From: an uncultured Litoreibacter sp.
GTDB taxonomy: Bacteria > Pseudomonadota > Alphaproteobacteria > Rhodobacterales > Rhodobacteraceae
Direction of reading: 5' to 3'
Length of the DNA stretch: 64,000 nt
Assembly (NCBI GenBank): GCA_938030665.1
Contig: CALHHY010000036.1
Span: 28,320-92,319 of the forward strand
Part shown: piece by piece, positions 36,033 through 45,672 of the stretch
How the letters are laid out: each line of letters opens with the position of its first letter
Position numbering within the stretch: the stretch's first letter is position 1
The notes under the pieces: model-generated
Told to the model about the DNA's origin: nothing
What the model saw: the letters and a program-made list of their open reading frames with translations, nothing else
The model's database searches: none
Position numbers and translations under genes: made by a program

Positions 36033-36725
36033 ATGGCTCTGAAGCGCTTATCGTCACCGATTCGTGCCAAGGTCGTGGCCGTTCTGACGGCCACGACCTT
36101 CTGTATCGTTGGCGTAAGCGTCTTCGCCGCAGCAGCGCAGGAAACCACGCAAAGCGGGAGCACGAAGTTTCGTCTTCAGGACTCGCGCCTGATCTACGAC
36201 ACGATCAACCTGCCTGACGACGTGACAGGTGGTATCCAAGGCGATGATGCGGAGGTACTGCGGCTGCTGCTTAAGGACAATCCCGAAGTTACGCTGTTAG
36301 AGCTGAATTCCGGCGGCGGATCGCTTTGGGCCTCCCATAAAATCAGCGACATCGTGATTGATTATGGCCTCGACACTCATGTGAACGGCGAATGCAGCAG
36401 CAGCTGCGTACGGGTTTTTTTGGCTGGCGAGGCCCGCAGCATGAGCCGCGGTTCTCGCATGGGGTTTCACCGTTACTGGTGGGACCCTGAAAGCGTTGAA
36501 GGGTATTACAACCGCGAGGCGGAGCAGGAAGGCTGGAACGACCCGTTCGAGTTCTCTTCTTGGGTCTACGAAGACACGCAGCGCGAGGTTCACCAAGCGC
36601 TTCTCTACATGGTAGAACGCGGCGTTGACCCGGTCTTTGCGATCGAGACCTTCGGCGCGCAGGCGGGGGATATGTGGTTTCCCTACCGCATCCGGCTGGT
36701 GGCAGCCGGGGTGCTGACGAAATGA
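36033..36725 (+). CDS. Periplasmic ClpP/crotonase-fold protein (COG3904-like)
   Basis: A 230-residue protein with an N-terminal signal or anchor helix (about 10-34, ending FAAAAQE). The mature part has a ClpP-like fold: LLELNSGGGSLWASHKISD, then CSSSCVRVFLAGEARSMSRGSRMGFHRY, where a serine in CSSSC would be the nucleophile and H in GFHRY its partner. The paired cysteines around that serine suggest a disulfide. It could be a periplasmic peptidase. It starts five bases after metK. Confidence 0.75.
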   Translation: MALKRLSSPIRAKVVAVLTATTFCIVGVSVFAAAAQETTQSGSTKFRLQDSRLIYDTINLPDDVTGGIQGDDAEVLRLLLKDNPEVTLLELNSGGGSLWASHKISDIVIDYGLDTHVNGECSSSCVRVFLAGEARSMSRGSRMGFHRYWWDPESVEGYYNREAEQEGWNDPFEFSSWVYEDTQREVHQALLYMVERGVDPVFAIETFGAQAGDMWFPYRIRLVAAGVLTK

Positions 36726-36765
36726 GCGGCCGCCGCAGGGCGGGACCTCTGTCAGGCTGAGAGCG

Positions 36766-37488
36766 ATGAGCGACAAACAGCATTACGGACCCTTAGCGCG
36801 CAAGCTGAAGCGCAATTTTTATGGTCGGATCAAGGGTCATAATCTGAAGCCCCATCAGGCTGATTGGCTGGAGGCGGACCTGCCCGCGCTCTCCCCCGGG
36901 GCGATCACGTTCGAGGATAACCCGGACCGCGTGCCGCTGGACTTGAAGCAGCGCTTTGGTGGCCGCCCCGTTTGGCTGGAAGTTGGGTTTGGCGCGGGCG
37001 AGCATCTGCATCACATGGCTGACTTGAACCCGGACGCGGCTTTTATCGGTTGCGAGCCCTACCTGAACGGTGTCGCGGCCCTGTTGGGCAAGCTGCGGCG
37101 GCAGCCACGGCCCAATGTTGCTGTGCATGCGGGCGACGCGCGGGATCTGTTCGACGTTTTGCCGAACCAAAGCATTGCCAAAGCATTTCTACTTTACCCC
37201 GACCCCTGGCCCAAGGCGCGCCACCACCGACGCCGCTTTGTGACGCCTGAGCATCTGGCGCCATTGCACCGTGTCCTGCAACCCGGCGCAGAATTTCGTG
37301 TGGCCACCGACATCCCCGACTATGTGCGCCAGACGATGGAGGAGGTGCCGAGGGCAGGGTTTGAGTGGCTGGTGAAAGGGCCTGAGGACTGGCGGGAGCC
37401 CTGGCAGGACTGGTTGTCGACCCGCTACGAGCAGAAAGCCCTGCGAGAGGGACGGGTGCCCCATTACATGACTTTCCGCAGGCTTTGA
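36766..37488 (+). CDS. trmB: tRNA (guanine-N7-)-methyltransferase
   Basis: A 240-residue SAM-dependent methyltransferase that makes m7G46 in tRNA. The SAM-binding motif is LEVGFGAGEHL near residue 72, and the catalytic and RNA-binding motif is LLYPDPWPKARHHRRR near 143. Length and motif order are standard. It may be co-transcribed with metK, and ends just before a terminator-like hairpin repeat. Confidence 0.96.
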   Translation: MSDKQHYGPLARKLKRNFYGRIKGHNLKPHQADWLEADLPALSPGAITFEDNPDRVPLDLKQRFGGRPVWLEVGFGAGEHLHHMADLNPDAAFIGCEPYLNGVAALLGKLRRQPRPNVAVHAGDARDLFDVLPNQSIAKAFLLYPDPWPKARHHRRRFVTPEHLAPLHRVLQPGAEFRVATDIPDYVRQTMEEVPRAGFEWLVKGPEDWREPWQDWLSTRYEQKALREGRVPHYMTFRRL

Positions 37489-37545
37489 CCGGCAGGTGCG
37501 CGTTCCGCGCCCACGATGCTTTTGCGCGCGCCGCGCGGGTCATTC

Positions 37546-37595
37546 TTGAGGGCGCTGCCCTCAAACTCCCGGAGTATTTTTGAAACAGTGATGGG
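37546..37595 (+). repeat. Intergenic hairpin plus GAGTATTTTT element, copy A
   Basis: TTGAGGGC and GCCCTCAA form a perfect 8-bp stem with a GCT loop. CTCCCG, GAGTATTTTT (37572-37581), six bases and GTGATGGG (37588-37595) follow. The same GAGTATTTTT-N6-GTGATGGG layout after a hairpin occurs at 63373-63396, and similar elements are common between genes in Rhodobacteraceae as I remember them. Here it probably terminates trmB. Confidence 0.7.
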
Positions 37596-37662
37596 GCGAT
37601 GGACGCCGCCGTCGGGCTGGTTTATCACCGCCGCGATGACCCTGACCTGAGAGTTTCCGACC

Positions 37663-39015
37663 ATGTCCAGCCACGGCGCACCGATCCCGATGACCGCCCA
37701 TAAATCAGGCCCGCTGCGCGGCGTGGCCGAGGTGCCGGGCGACAAGTCGATCTCCCACCGGTCGCTGATACTCGGTGCGCTTTGCGTGGGTGAGACCAAG
37801 GTGAGCGGCCTGCTCGAAGGGCAGGACGTGCTGGATACCGGGCGGGCAATGCAGGCTTTTGGGGCTGATGTGGTGAACCATGGCGGCGGCAGCTGGTCGG
37901 TGCATGGGGTAGGTGTTGGTGGCTTTGGCGAGCCCGGGCAGGTGATTGACTGCGGGAATTCCGGCACCGGGGTACGGCTGATCATGGGGGCCATGGCGAC
38001 CTGCCCGATCACCGCGACCTTCACCGGCGACGTCTCGTTGAATGGCAGGCCCATGGGCCGGGTTACGGATCCGCTTGCGTTGTTCGGCACGCAAAGCCAT
38101 GGCCGGTCCGGCGGTCGGCTGCCGATGACGATCATTGGCGCTGCCGACCCGGTTCCGGTGCGCTACACGGTGCCGATGCCGTCGGCCCAGGTTAAATCAG
38201 CGGTGCTGCTGGCAGGGCTGAACGCCCCCGGCGAAACTGTGGTGATCGAGAAGGAGGCGACCCGTGACCATACCGAGCGTATGCTCACGGGGTTCGGCGC
38301 GACCCTGCGCACCGAGGAAAGCGCGGAAGGGCGGGTGATCACCCTGACCGGTCAGCCGGAATTGCAGCCGCAGCAGATCGTGGTGCCACGCGACCCGTCA
38401 TCGGCGGCCTTCCCGGTATGTGCGGCCTTGATCGTCGAGGGCTCGGACGTGCTGGTGCCGACCATCGGGCTGAACCCGACGCGGGCGGGGCTGTTCACCA
38501 CGTTGCGCGAGATGGGCGCGGACCTGACTTACGAAAACATGCGGGAAGAAGGGGGCGAGCCGGTTGCCGACCTGCGGGCGCGTTTCTCCCCCGAGATGAA
38601 AGGGGTTGAGGTCCCGCCGGAACGCGCGGCCTCGATGATTGACGAATACCCGATCCTGTCGGTCGTGGCCTCCTTCGCCCAGGGGCGCACCTATATGGCC
38701 GGCGTCAAAGAGCTGCGGGTCAAGGAAAGCGACCGGATTGACGCCATGGCCGTCGGGTTGCGTGCCAATGGGGTGGATGTGGACGAGACGGAAGACAGCT
38801 GGACCGTGCATGGCCGGGGCGCGGATGGGGTGCCGGGCGGGGCGACTTGCGCCACGCATCTCGACCACCGGATTGCCATGTCCTTCCTGTGCCTCGGGAT
38901 GGCGGCGCAGAAACCCGTTTCGATTGATGATGGCGGGGCGATTGCAACCTCCTTCCCGATTTTTGAGGCCTTGATGGGGGGGCTGGGCGCGCAGCTGACG
39001 CGGGACACACAGTGA
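37663..39015 (+). CDS. aroA: 3-phosphoshikimate 1-carboxyvinyltransferase (EPSP synthase, class II)
   Basis: A 450-residue EPSP synthase of the shikimate pathway. Class II marks are all present: [19 protein letters not shown] and NPTR, as in the CP4 enzyme. The helix segment reads [12 protein letters not shown], so the residue equivalent to CP4 Ala100 is glycine, the form associated with glyphosate binding. The DEYPIL and KESDRI catalytic regions are intact. It begins the aroA-cmk-rpsA group; its stop overlaps the next gene by four bases. Confidence 0.96.
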   Translation: MSSHGAPIPMTAHKSGPLRGVAEVPGDKSISHRSLILGALCVGETKVSGLLEGQDVLDTGRAMQAFGADVVNHGGGSWSVHGVGVGGFGEPGQVIDCGNSGTGVRLIMGAMATCPITATFTGDVSLNGRPMGRVTDPLALFGTQSHGRSGGRLPMTIIGAADPVPVRYTVPMPSAQVKSAVLLAGLNAPGETVVIEKEATRDHTERMLTGFGATLRTEESAEGRVITLTGQPELQPQQIVVPRDPSSAAFPVCAALIVEGSDVLVPTIGLNPTRAGLFTTLREMGADLTYENMREEGGEPVADLRARFSPEMKGVEVPPERAASMIDEYPILSVVASFAQGRTYMAGVKELRVKESDRIDAMAVGLRANGVDVDETEDSWTVHGRGADGVPGGATCATHLDHRIAMSFLCLGMAAQKPVSIDDGGAIATSFPIFEALMGGLGAQLTRDTQ

Positions 39016-39518
39016 CCCGGATGGGCGTCATCAAGCGCCTTGCCTTTGTCACGGCGGTTCTGTTTGGGGCCGTGAGCTACGTGGCCTTTTTCAAGGTCCA
39101 GCAGGGGAGTTTCACCAACAAGCTGCTTGATCTGCGGGTGCTGGGATATACGCCCAAAGAGGCCGTGACGTTTGCAGGTAACCTTGGTGCCGAGGCGCGG
39201 TCCGCTTATCTGGATGTCTACCTCATACTTGATGCGGGCTTGATCCTGTTTCTGAGCGCCCTGCTATATGCATGCGCGACCGCGCTGCGGCCCCGGCGGT
39301 TCTGGCAGGTTGCCATAGGGTTCACTGCAATCTACGCGCTTGCTGATTTTGCCGAGAATTATCTCGTTGCGCAGCTCGTCATGGGTGCCTCTCACGGTGC
39401 GCGGCTTGCGAGCTGGATGACAGCGATCAAATTCGCCGCCTTGTCGCTGGCCTTTGCGTCCCTGATACAGTGTTGGCGTCAGGGAAGGGGATCGGATGAT
39501 ATTCACAGTCGCGATTGA
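39012..39518 (+). CDS. Uncharacterised four-helix membrane protein
   Basis: A 168-residue membrane protein with helices near 10-28, 70-92, 98-120 and 138-157 and a short basic tail. I do not recognise a family; it resembles other small uncharacterised membrane proteins between aroA and cmk. The GTG start overlaps the aroA stop by four bases (ATG 39021 is an alternative), and its end overlaps cmk by 23 bases, so it is translated within the operon. Confidence 0.65.
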   Translation: MTRMGVIKRLAFVTAVLFGAVSYVAFFKVQQGSFTNKLLDLRVLGYTPKEAVTFAGNLGAEARSAYLDVYLILDAGLILFLSALLYACATALRPRRFWQVAIGFTAIYALADFAENYLVAQLVMGASHGARLASWMTAIKFAALSLAFASLIQCWRQGRGSDDIHSRD

Positions 39519-40116
39519 CGGGCCAGCTGCGGCGGGCAAGGGGACGATCTCTGCCCGGGTGGCGGATCATTTCGGCTTTGCGCATCTGGATACCGGGCTG
39601 ATCTACCGGGCCACCGGCGCGCGGGTGCTGGCGGGGGAGGACCCGATTGCGGCGGCGCGGGCGCTATCGCCTGCTGATCTGGCGCGCGACGATTTGCGCA
39701 CGGGGGAGGTGGCGCAGGCGGCCTCCCGTGTGGCGGCCATCGCCGAGGTGCGCGCGGCGTTGATTACTTTTCAGAAGAACTTTGCCCGCCGGGATGGCGG
39801 CGCGGTGCTGGATGGGCGTGACATTGGCACGGTGATTTGCCCGGAAGCCGAGGTGAAGATGTTTGTAACCGCCTCCGACGAAATACGGGCGGAGCGGCGC
39901 TACCTTGAGCTGTCCGGCAAGGGGCAAGACGTCACACGGGACGGCGTGCTGCGCGATCTGCGTAAACGCGATGCCCGCGACCGCGACCGGGACGCGGCCC
40001 CGATGATGGCGGCCGCCGATGCGCTGGTGCTGGATACCTCTGACATGAGCATCGGGCAGGCGGTTGATGCCGCCATTGCCCATGTCGCCGTCCGCCGTGA
40101 TGCCGATGCGGGGTGA
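39496..40116 (+). CDS. cmk: Cytidylate kinase
   Basis: A 206-residue CMP/dCMP kinase. The P-loop is GPAAAGKGT near the N terminus, and [22 protein letters not shown] near residue 101 and the RDxRDRDR lid ([14 protein letters not shown]) fit the family. GGAAGGGG lies upstream of the ATG. It overlaps the preceding membrane protein gene and precedes rpsA, the usual order in Proteobacteria. Confidence 0.95.
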   Translation: MIFTVAIDGPAAAGKGTISARVADHFGFAHLDTGLIYRATGARVLAGEDPIAAARALSPADLARDDLRTGEVAQAASRVAAIAEVRAALITFQKNFARRDGGAVLDGRDIGTVICPEAEVKMFVTASDEIRAERRYLELSGKGQDVTRDGVLRDLRKRDARDRDRDAAPMMAAADALVLDTSDMSIGQAVDAAIAHVAVRRDADAG

Positions 40117-40221
40117 TCCGGCTGGCGCCGCCTCTTGATGGCTTGCCCTTTTGCCCATGCCACGCTATACGCGCGACTGTCGAAGGGGTGAGAACAACCT
40201 CGCGGCGTGATCGCTACGGGC

Positions 40222-40250
40222 AGGGTCGGTTTTCCGGCCCTTCTTGTTTT
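40222..40250 (+). terminator. Terminator or attenuator in the cmk-rpsA gap
   Basis: AGGGTCGG and CCGGCCCT make an 8-bp stem (one G-T wobble) with a TTTT loop, followed by TCTTGTTTT. It lies about 100 bases before rpsA, so it may end cmk transcripts or attenuate those entering rpsA. The 98 bases between it and the rpsA ATG are likely an rpsA leader. Confidence 0.65.
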
Positions 40251-40348
40251 GGGAAACGCCACAACCCCGAGGACCAACTGAAACCCTAAAGACCGGCGGA
40301 GACAACCGCACGGCCCGCATAAAACACTTGTTAGGAAACCTACGCCAC

Positions 40349-42025
40349 ATGGCTACAAACGCATCTATGGAGGAATTCGAAGCCCTCCTGAACGAAAGCT
40401 TCGAAATGGACACGCCGGACGAGGGTTCGGTTGTCAAAGGCAAAGTGCTCGCCATCGAGGCCGGCCAAGCCATCATCGACATCGGCTACAAAATGGAAGG
40501 CCGCGTCGATCTGAAAGAATTTGCAAACCCTGGCGAAGCGCCTGACCTGTCCGTTGGGGACGAGGTCGAGGTCTTCCTGGACCGCGTCGAAAACGCACGC
40601 GGCGAGGCCTCCATCAGCCGCGACAAAGCGCGCCGCGAGGAAGCCTGGGATCGTCTGGAAAAAGCGTATGCCGACGAAGAGCGCGTCGAAGGCGCAATCT
40701 TTGGCCGCGTCAAAGGCGGGTTCACCGTGGATCTGGGCGGCGCTGTTGCGTTCCTTCCCGGCTCCCAAGTGGATGTGCGCCCTGTGCGCGACGCGGGCCC
40801 TCTGATGGGTCTGAAGCAGCCGTTCCAAATCCTGAAAATGGACCGCCGCCGTGGTAACATCGTTGTGTCGCGCCGCGCCATCCTTGAGGAATCCCGCGCT
40901 GAACAGCGTGCGGAAGTCATCGGCAACCTCACCGAAGGTCAGGCCGTGGACGGCGTCGTCAAAAACATCACCGAATACGGGGCGTTCGTCGATCTTGGCG
41001 GTGTAGACGGCCTGCTGCACGTTACCGACATGGCATGGCGCCGCGTCAACGACCCACGCGAGATCCTCTCCATCGGAGAGACGATCAAGGTGCAGGTCAT
41101 CAAGATCAACAAAGAGACGCACCGCATCAGCCTTGGCATGAAGCAGCTGCAGGACGACCCATGGGAAGCCGTGGCCGCCAAATATGCGCTGGATTCAACC
41201 CATCAGGGCCGCGTGACCAACATCACCGATTACGGTGCATTTGTTGAGCTGGAGCCCGGTGTTGAAGGTCTGGTCCACGTCTCGGAAATGTCTTGGACCA
41301 AGAAGAACGTGCACCCCGGCAAGATCGTGTCCACCAGCCAAGAAGTTGAGGTCATGGTACTGGAGATCGACAGCGCCAAGCGCCGCGTCTCCCTTGGTCT
41401 CAAGCAGACCATGCGCAACCCGTGGGAAGTCTTCGCAGAGAACAACCCTGTCGGCACTGAGATCGAGGGCGAGGTCAAGAACATCACCGAATTCGGTCTG
41501 TTCGTGGGGCTCGACAACGATATCGACGGCATGGTGCACCTGTCCGACATCACCTGGGAAGGTCGTGGCGAGGATGCGCTTGGCGACTTCCGCAAGGGCG
41601 ACATGGTCAAGGCCGTTGTCACCGAGGTCGATGTCGAGAAAGAGCGTATCTCCCTGTCGATCAAGGCGCTGGACGGCTCCTTCGACACAGCGGTTGATGG
41701 GGTCAAGCGTGGCTCGATCATCACCGTTGAGGTCACCTCCATCGAGGATGGCGGCATCGAGGTCGAGTATGAGGGCATGAAATCCTTCATCCGCCGCTCC
41801 GACCTGTCGCGCGACCGTGCCGAGCAGCGCCCTGAGCGCTTCGGCGTGGGCAACAAGGTCGACGTGCGTGTCACCAATGTCGACGCCAAAACCCGCAAGC
41901 TGGGTCTGTCGATCAAGGCGCGCGAGATCGCTGAAGAGAAAGAGGCCGTCGAACAGTATGGCTCCTCGGACTCCGGCGCGTCCCTTGGCGACATTCTGGG
42001 TGCGGCGCTGAAGTCTGACGACTAA
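40349..42025 (+). CDS. rpsA: 30S ribosomal protein S1
   Basis: A 558-residue S1 protein made of six S1 RNA-binding repeats, beginning near residues 28, 115, 200, 285, 372 and 459. Repeats 3 to 5 show the canonical NITEYGAFVDLGGVDGLLH pattern. It binds mRNA on the small subunit and helps initiation at structured or weak Shine-Dalgarno leaders. ATG 40349 is chosen because the 35 residues before it in the frame do not match S1. A strong terminator follows. Confidence 0.97.
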   Translation: MATNASMEEFEALLNESFEMDTPDEGSVVKGKVLAIEAGQAIIDIGYKMEGRVDLKEFANPGEAPDLSVGDEVEVFLDRVENARGEASISRDKARREEAWDRLEKAYADEERVEGAIFGRVKGGFTVDLGGAVAFLPGSQVDVRPVRDAGPLMGLKQPFQILKMDRRRGNIVVSRRAILEESRAEQRAEVIGNLTEGQAVDGVVKNITEYGAFVDLGGVDGLLHVTDMAWRRVNDPREILSIGETIKVQVIKINKETHRISLGMKQLQDDPWEAVAAKYALDSTHQGRVTNITDYGAFVELEPGVEGLVHVSEMSWTKKNVHPGKIVSTSQEVEVMVLEIDSAKRRVSLGLKQTMRNPWEVFAENNPVGTEIEGEVKNITEFGLFVGLDNDIDGMVHLSDITWEGRGEDALGDFRKGDMVKAVVTEVDVEKERISLSIKALDGSFDTAVDGVKRGSIITVEVTSIEDGGIEVEYEGMKSFIRRSDLSRDRAEQRPERFGVGNKVDVRVTNVDAKTRKLGLSIKAREIAEEKEAVEQYGSSDSGASLGDILGAALKSDD

Positions 42026-42050
42026 GTCACGTCTAAAAACATTTCTATCG

Positions 42051-42081
42051 AAGCCCCGCCAATCACTGGCGGGGCTTTTTT
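42051..42081 (+). terminator. Rho-independent terminator after rpsA
   Basis: AAGCCCCGCC and GGCGGGGCTT form a 10-bp stem with a 7-base loop and run into TTTTTT. This separates rpsA from ihfB. Confidence 0.92.
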
Positions 42082-42367
42082 GGTATATCATCTACGTCTC
42101 AACACAAACGATTTGCCGTGGTTTGCTGACACGATCTGAGCGCGCCTGCGAATCGCAGCGACTTGTCCTTGTCAACCAACTATGACGTGCACGTCGTCCG
42201 GTCCTTTGCGGCCCCTCCGCGCAAAAAGGATGCAAAATCATGGATTTTCAGCCCTTTAAGCGGTCGTGATCGCTAGGTAACACCTTTTCTCACGTCTGCG
42301 ATTGCGCCTATAGTCCAATCAGGTGGGCCGCCCCCTGACAGCCGTGTTTATCCTGGGGAGGATATGT
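42082..42367 (+). other. Intergenic region before ihfB
   Basis: This 286-base stretch has no coding frame I can support. It probably holds the ihfB promoter: TATAGT near 42311 could be a -10, but I see no good -35 at 17 bases. GGGGAGGA, seven bases before the ATG, is the ribosome binding site. Confidence 0.4.
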
Positions 42368-42661
42368 ATGATACGTTCCGAGTTAATCCAGAAGATTGCT
42401 GACGAGAATCCTCATCTCTATCAGCGCGATGTCGAACGGATTGTTAGCACCATTTTTGAGGAAATCATTGACGCCATTTCAAGCGGGAACCGCGTAGAGC
42501 TGCGTGGCTTTGGCGCGTTCTCTGTCAAAAAGCGCGACCCGCGTGTCGGACGGAACCCACGAACGGGCGAAGCCGTCCATGTGGACGAGAAACACGTACC
42601 CTTCTTCAAAACCGGCAAGCTGCTGCGGGACCGGTTGAACGGCAAAGAGGCTGACAAATGA
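42368..42661 (+). CDS. ihfB: Integration host factor subunit beta
   Basis: A 97-residue DNA-bending protein of the HU/IHF family. It begins [17 protein letters not shown] and has the beta-arm sequence RNPRTGEAV with the intercalating proline region, so it is IHF-beta rather than HU. It forms a heterodimer with IHF-alpha, which is not in this window. GGGGAGGA precedes the start; the stop overlaps the LapA-like gene by four bases. Confidence 0.95.
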   Translation: MIRSELIQKIADENPHLYQRDVERIVSTIFEEIIDAISSGNRVELRGFGAFSVKKRDPRVGRNPRTGEAVHVDEKHVPFFKTGKLLRDRLNGKEADK

Positions 42662-43014
42662 TGCGCTACATCAAATATCTTTTCCTGGCCGCCGTAGGTT
42701 TCTGCCTGATGATCCTCGCCTTGGCCAATCGCCAGATGGTGGGCATCAAGCTGCTGCCTGAGGAGCTTGCAACCTATCTTGGCCAGCCGATCAGCTACGA
42801 GCTGCCGCTTTTCGTCGTGATCTTCGCGGGCATCGTTCTGGGGCTACTCATCGGCTTCGTTTGGGAATGGCTGCGGGAGCATAAGCACCGCACCGAGGCC
42901 CGCGCGCAGCGCCGCGAAAAAGAAAAGCTGGAGCGTCAGGTCAAAGGTATGCGTGCCGAGAAGGCTCAAGGCCAGGACGAAGTGCTTGCCCTGCTTGACG
43001 GCGCCAGCGCCTGA
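42658..43014 (+). CDS. LapA family (DUF1049) membrane protein
   Basis: A 118-residue inner membrane protein with two helices (about 5-24 and 50-73) separated by a short loop, then a charged coiled-coil tail ([21 protein letters not shown]). This is the LapA/YciS pattern; in E. coli LapA/LapB act in lipopolysaccharide assembly control. Its start overlaps ihfB by four bases, the same arrangement as in many Proteobacteria, and trpF follows after 22 bases. Confidence 0.87.
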   Translation: MMRYIKYLFLAAVGFCLMILALANRQMVGIKLLPEELATYLGQPISYELPLFVVIFAGIVLGLLIGFVWEWLREHKHRTEARAQRREKEKLERQVKGMRAEKAQGQDEVLALLDGASA

Positions 43015-43036
43015 ACAAGGCGCGGAGCATCCGGCC

Positions 43037-43684
43037 ATGACCACCACTCGTGTGAAAATCTGCGGTCTTCGGACCGCCGCCGATGTTGATTCCTGCGTAA
43101 CCGCAGGCGCGGCCTATGTGGGTTTTGTCTTCTTTCCAAAATCGCCGCGTCACTTGGCGACCAGTGACGCGGCGGACTTAGCACGGGATGTCCCCGCTGG
43201 TCTGGCGAAGGTCGGCTTGGTCGTGGACGCGGACGACGCGGCGCTTGATGCGCTTCTCTCTGACGTGCCGTTGGACATGTTGCAGCTGCATGGAAACGAG
43301 ACCCCTAAACGCGTTGCCGAGGTTCGGAGCAGGTTCGGGCTGCCTGTGATGAAGGCCGTGGGTGTCGCGGGGGAGGAAGACCTGCCCGCCATCGACGACT
43401 ACGCCCATGTCTGCGACCAGCTTCTCATCGACGCCAAACCACCCAAAGCGGCGAAACTGCCGGGCGGCAACGGGCTAAGCTTTGACTGGCGTCTGATTGC
43501 GGGGCGCAAATGGTCGGTGCCATGGATGTTGGCAGGCGGGCTGACCCCTGACAATGTGGCTGAGGCGATCCGCTTGACCGGGGCGGCCCAGCTTGACGTC
43601 TCCTCCGGCGTGGAAAGCAGCCCAGGGGTCAAGGACCCGGCGCTGATTTCGGCCTTTGTTAAGGCGACGATCACCGTTTCTTAA
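43037..43684 (+). CDS. trpF: Phosphoribosylanthranilate isomerase
   Basis: A 215-residue TIM-barrel enzyme of tryptophan synthesis (PRA to CdRP). The N-terminal [13 protein letters not shown] contains the catalytic cysteine, and the C-terminal [26 protein letters not shown] phosphate-binding loops are intact. The catalytic aspartate lies in LLIDAK. ATG 43037 gives the family length. trpB follows after a 314-base gap holding a broken small gene and two hairpins, rather than the tight coupling expected. Confidence 0.95.
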   Translation: MTTTRVKICGLRTAADVDSCVTAGAAYVGFVFFPKSPRHLATSDAADLARDVPAGLAKVGLVVDADDAALDALLSDVPLDMLQLHGNETPKRVAEVRSRFGLPVMKAVGVAGEEDLPAIDDYAHVCDQLLIDAKPPKAAKLPGGNGLSFDWRLIAGRKWSVPWMLAGGLTPDNVAEAIRLTGAAQLDVSSGVESSPGVKDPALISAFVKATITVS

Positions 43685-43707
43685 CCTGCCGCGCGACTTG
43701 CAGGCGC

Positions 43708-43870
43708 ATGAGACAGCTAGCCCCGCCGACGAGCCCGGACGTCTGGTTCCGGCATCTCTTCGCGTCCAAATCCGCGCCTTTTACGCGGAGATTGCCAGAC
43801 GTGGTTGCAACGCAGTCGAGAATGACGGGCAGGCGGTGGTGTTTGCAATGCCTCCCCCGTGCGCGCGCCG
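43708..43870 (+). pseudogene. Frameshifted remnant of a small protein gene between trpF and trpB
   Basis: Two frames each carry half of what looks like one short protein. The first frame, from ATG 43708, reads PDVWFRHLFASKSA to about 43776. Another frame then reads FYAEIARRGCNAVENDGQAVVFAM to about 43858. Rhodobacteraceae often have a 60-75 residue ORF here, misnamed phosphoribosylanthranilate isomerase, with RHLFASKSA followed by an RRGxxAVENxGQVVIF segment. The central arginine-rich part seems to be missing and the frame is shifted. Confidence 0.5.
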
Positions 43871-43882
43871 GTACTGGGCGGG

Positions 43883-43926
43883 CAAACTCTCACTGAGAGT
43901 TTGGACCCGGAGTTTCTGTGAAACTC
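43883..43926 (+). repeat. Two adjacent hairpins with interchangeable arms before trpB
   Basis: CAAACTCTC and GAGAGTTTG (43883-43891, 43895-43903) form a perfect 9-bp hairpin with an ACT loop. GAGTTTC and GAAACTC (43910-43916, 43920-43926) form a 7-bp hairpin with a TGT loop. The arms are related, so AGAGTTT can instead pair with AAACTCT at 43921. Mutually exclusive folds like this are typical of attenuators, but there is no clear U-run. Confidence 0.5.
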
Positions 43927-43998
43927 TGAGTGCAGCGGCTTTACCCGCGACATTCGGCGGGCTACATCAGCTAAGTTGCCAAATGGAGCCCACGCGAT

Positions 43999-45231
43999 AT
44001 GCCTGACGACATTCTCAATTCCTTCATGACCGGCCCGGACGAGCAGGGGCGTTTTGGTAAATTCGGTGGCCGCTTCGTGTCGGAAACCCTGATGCCGCTC
44101 ATCCTTGAGCTGGAAGATCAATATGAGCATGCCAAGACTGACCAGAGCTTCTGGGACCAGATGGATTTCCTGTGGAAGCACTATGTGGGCCGACCGTCCC
44201 CCCTGTACCACGCGGAGCGGCTGACAGAGCGGTTTGGCGGTGCCAAGATCTACCTCAAGCGCGACGAGCTGAACCATACCGGCGCCCATAAGATCAACAA
44301 CGTATTGGGCCAAATCATCCTGGCGCGCCGCATGGGCAAGACCCGCATTATAGCTGAAACGGGCGCGGGTCAGCATGGGGTCGCGACGGCAACGGTCTGC
44401 GCCAAGTTTGGCTTGAAATGCGTGGTCTATATGGGCGCCCATGATGTGGAGCGGCAGGCCCCAAACGTCTTCCGCATGCGGCTTCTGGGCGCCGAGGTTG
44501 TACCTGTCACCAGCGGGCGCGGCACGCTGAAAGACGCCATGAATGACGCGCTACGGGACTGGGTCACTAACGTGCGCGACACGTTTTACTGCATCGGCAC
44601 GGTGGCAGGCCCACACCCGTACCCTGCCATGGTGCGCGACTTTCAGGCCATCATCGGCAAGGAAACGAAGGTCCAGATGCAGGAGGCCGAGGGTCGTTTG
44701 CCAGACACAATTATCGCGGCGATCGGCGGTGGCTCCAACGCCATGGGGCTGTTCTTCCCCTTCCTCGACGACAAGGACGTGCGCATCATAGGCGTAGAGG
44801 CTGGCGGCAAGGGCGTGAATGATAAGATGGAGCATTGCGCCTCCCTGACCGGTGGGCGGCCCGGCGTGCTACACGGCAATCGCACCTACCTGCTGCAGGA
44901 TGAGGACGGTCAAATTCTTGAGGGTCATTCGATTTCCGCCGGGCTCGATTACCCCGGCATCGGGCCGGAACATTCCTGGCTGCATGAGATCGGACGCGCG
45001 GAATATGTCTCCATCACCGACAGGGAAGCGTTGGCGGCGTTCCAGCTTTGCTGCGAGGACGAGGGGATCATCCCCGCGCTGGAGCCGTCCCATGCGCTGG
45101 CCCATGTCGCCAAGATCGCGCCGGACCTGCCCAAGGATCACATCATCTGCATGAACATGTGCGGGCGAGGCGACAAGGACATATTCACCGTCGCCAAGGC
45201 GCTTGGTTTCGAGATGGGCGAATTCGCGTAG
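43999..45231 (+). CDS. trpB: Tryptophan synthase beta chain
   Basis: A 410-residue PLP enzyme that joins indole and serine. The PLP lysine is in HTGAHKINN near residue 95, the phosphate-binding GGGSNAMG is near 246, and the [14 protein letters not shown] and NLxGHSIS-type substrate loop ([13 protein letters not shown]) are typical. It would pair with TrpA, which is not in this window. A good terminator lies about 50 bases after the stop, so trpA is not in the same transcript directly downstream. Confidence 0.97.
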   Translation: MPDDILNSFMTGPDEQGRFGKFGGRFVSETLMPLILELEDQYEHAKTDQSFWDQMDFLWKHYVGRPSPLYHAERLTERFGGAKIYLKRDELNHTGAHKINNVLGQIILARRMGKTRIIAETGAGQHGVATATVCAKFGLKCVVYMGAHDVERQAPNVFRMRLLGAEVVPVTSGRGTLKDAMNDALRDWVTNVRDTFYCIGTVAGPHPYPAMVRDFQAIIGKETKVQMQEAEGRLPDTIIAAIGGGSNAMGLFFPFLDDKDVRIIGVEAGGKGVNDKMEHCASLTGGRPGVLHGNRTYLLQDEDGQILEGHSISAGLDYPGIGPEHSWLHEIGRAEYVSITDREALAAFQLCCEDEGIIPALEPSHALAHVAKIAPDLPKDHIICMNMCGRGDKDIFTVAKALGFEMGEFA

Positions 45232-45279
45232 ACTTGCCCTTTTGAAATGCCTGGAGAGGCATGATCGATGTGGGTTGAG

Positions 45280-45308
45280 TCGCCGGGTTCTGTGATCCCG
45301 GCGATTTT
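45280..45308 (+). terminator. Rho-independent terminator after trpB
   Basis: TCGCCGGG and CCCGGCGA form a perfect 8-bp stem around a 9-base loop and are followed by TTTTC. Confidence 0.82.
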
Positions 45309-45403
45309 CTGTTCACGCGCGCGACAAAGACGAGGGAGAGCTGAATAGATGGCAATATGCCCTGTCTAGGCTTAAGTGGCTGATAATGCTATATTTTAGT
45401 TTC

Positions 45404-45460
45404 TAAACTTTCGTTTATGCGCAGGTGCCAAAAGTTTATGCGGCCTAAACTAAACTTTTG
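45404..45460. promoter_or_regulatory. Three copies of a TAAACTTTyG motif upstream of the PepSY/LuxR cassette
   Basis: TAAACTTTCG (45404-45413), its inverted form CAAAAGTTTA (45429-45438) and TAAACTTTTG (45451-45460) are spaced 25 and 22 bases apart. Copies two and three make a perfect 10-bp inverted repeat. The stretch 45380-45480 is markedly AT-rich compared with its surroundings. It lies within the 302-base gap between trpB and the small secreted gene and probably contains operators or a nucleoid-protein target. Confidence 0.5.
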
Positions 45461-45533
45461 AACCCTATCACTTGACGAATTCCTGCCTCAAAACAGCCGA
45501 AATCATCGGTTCAATAACAATGTAGGTGTTCAC

Positions 45534-45659
45534 ATGGAAAAAGTCGTCTTCATCCTCAGCATATCAATCCTCTTGGTCCTCGGCCCTCAACACGCGGCAG
45601 AGGCCTTCATGTCTCAGACCGACACCGCGCAGGGTCCGGCTGTGACATTGGGGCGGTAA
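45534..45659 (+). CDS. Small secreted peptide (41 residues)
   Basis: This frame encodes 41 residues: a charged start (MEKVV), a hydrophobic core (FILSISILLVLGP) and a possible signal-peptidase site after AAEA, leaving about 17 residues rich in T, Q and small residues. It lies 13 bases before the PepSY-like gene, so it may be co-expressed. Conservation is unknown to me, and it may be a leader frame rather than a working peptide. Confidence 0.4.
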   Translation: MEKVVFILSISILLVLGPQHAAEAFMSQTDTAQGPAVTLGR

Positions 45660-45672
45660 CAGGATTACTATT

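Noticed and set aside
40340..42091. Long minus-strand frames opposite rpsA
   Set aside because: They mirror the S1 repeats of a certain gene and have no family resemblance of their own.
43656..44006. 116-codon frame between trpF and trpB as a gene
   Set aside because: Only a central ~25 residues look like protein, and the matching N-terminal half lies in another frame, so it is treated as a remnant.
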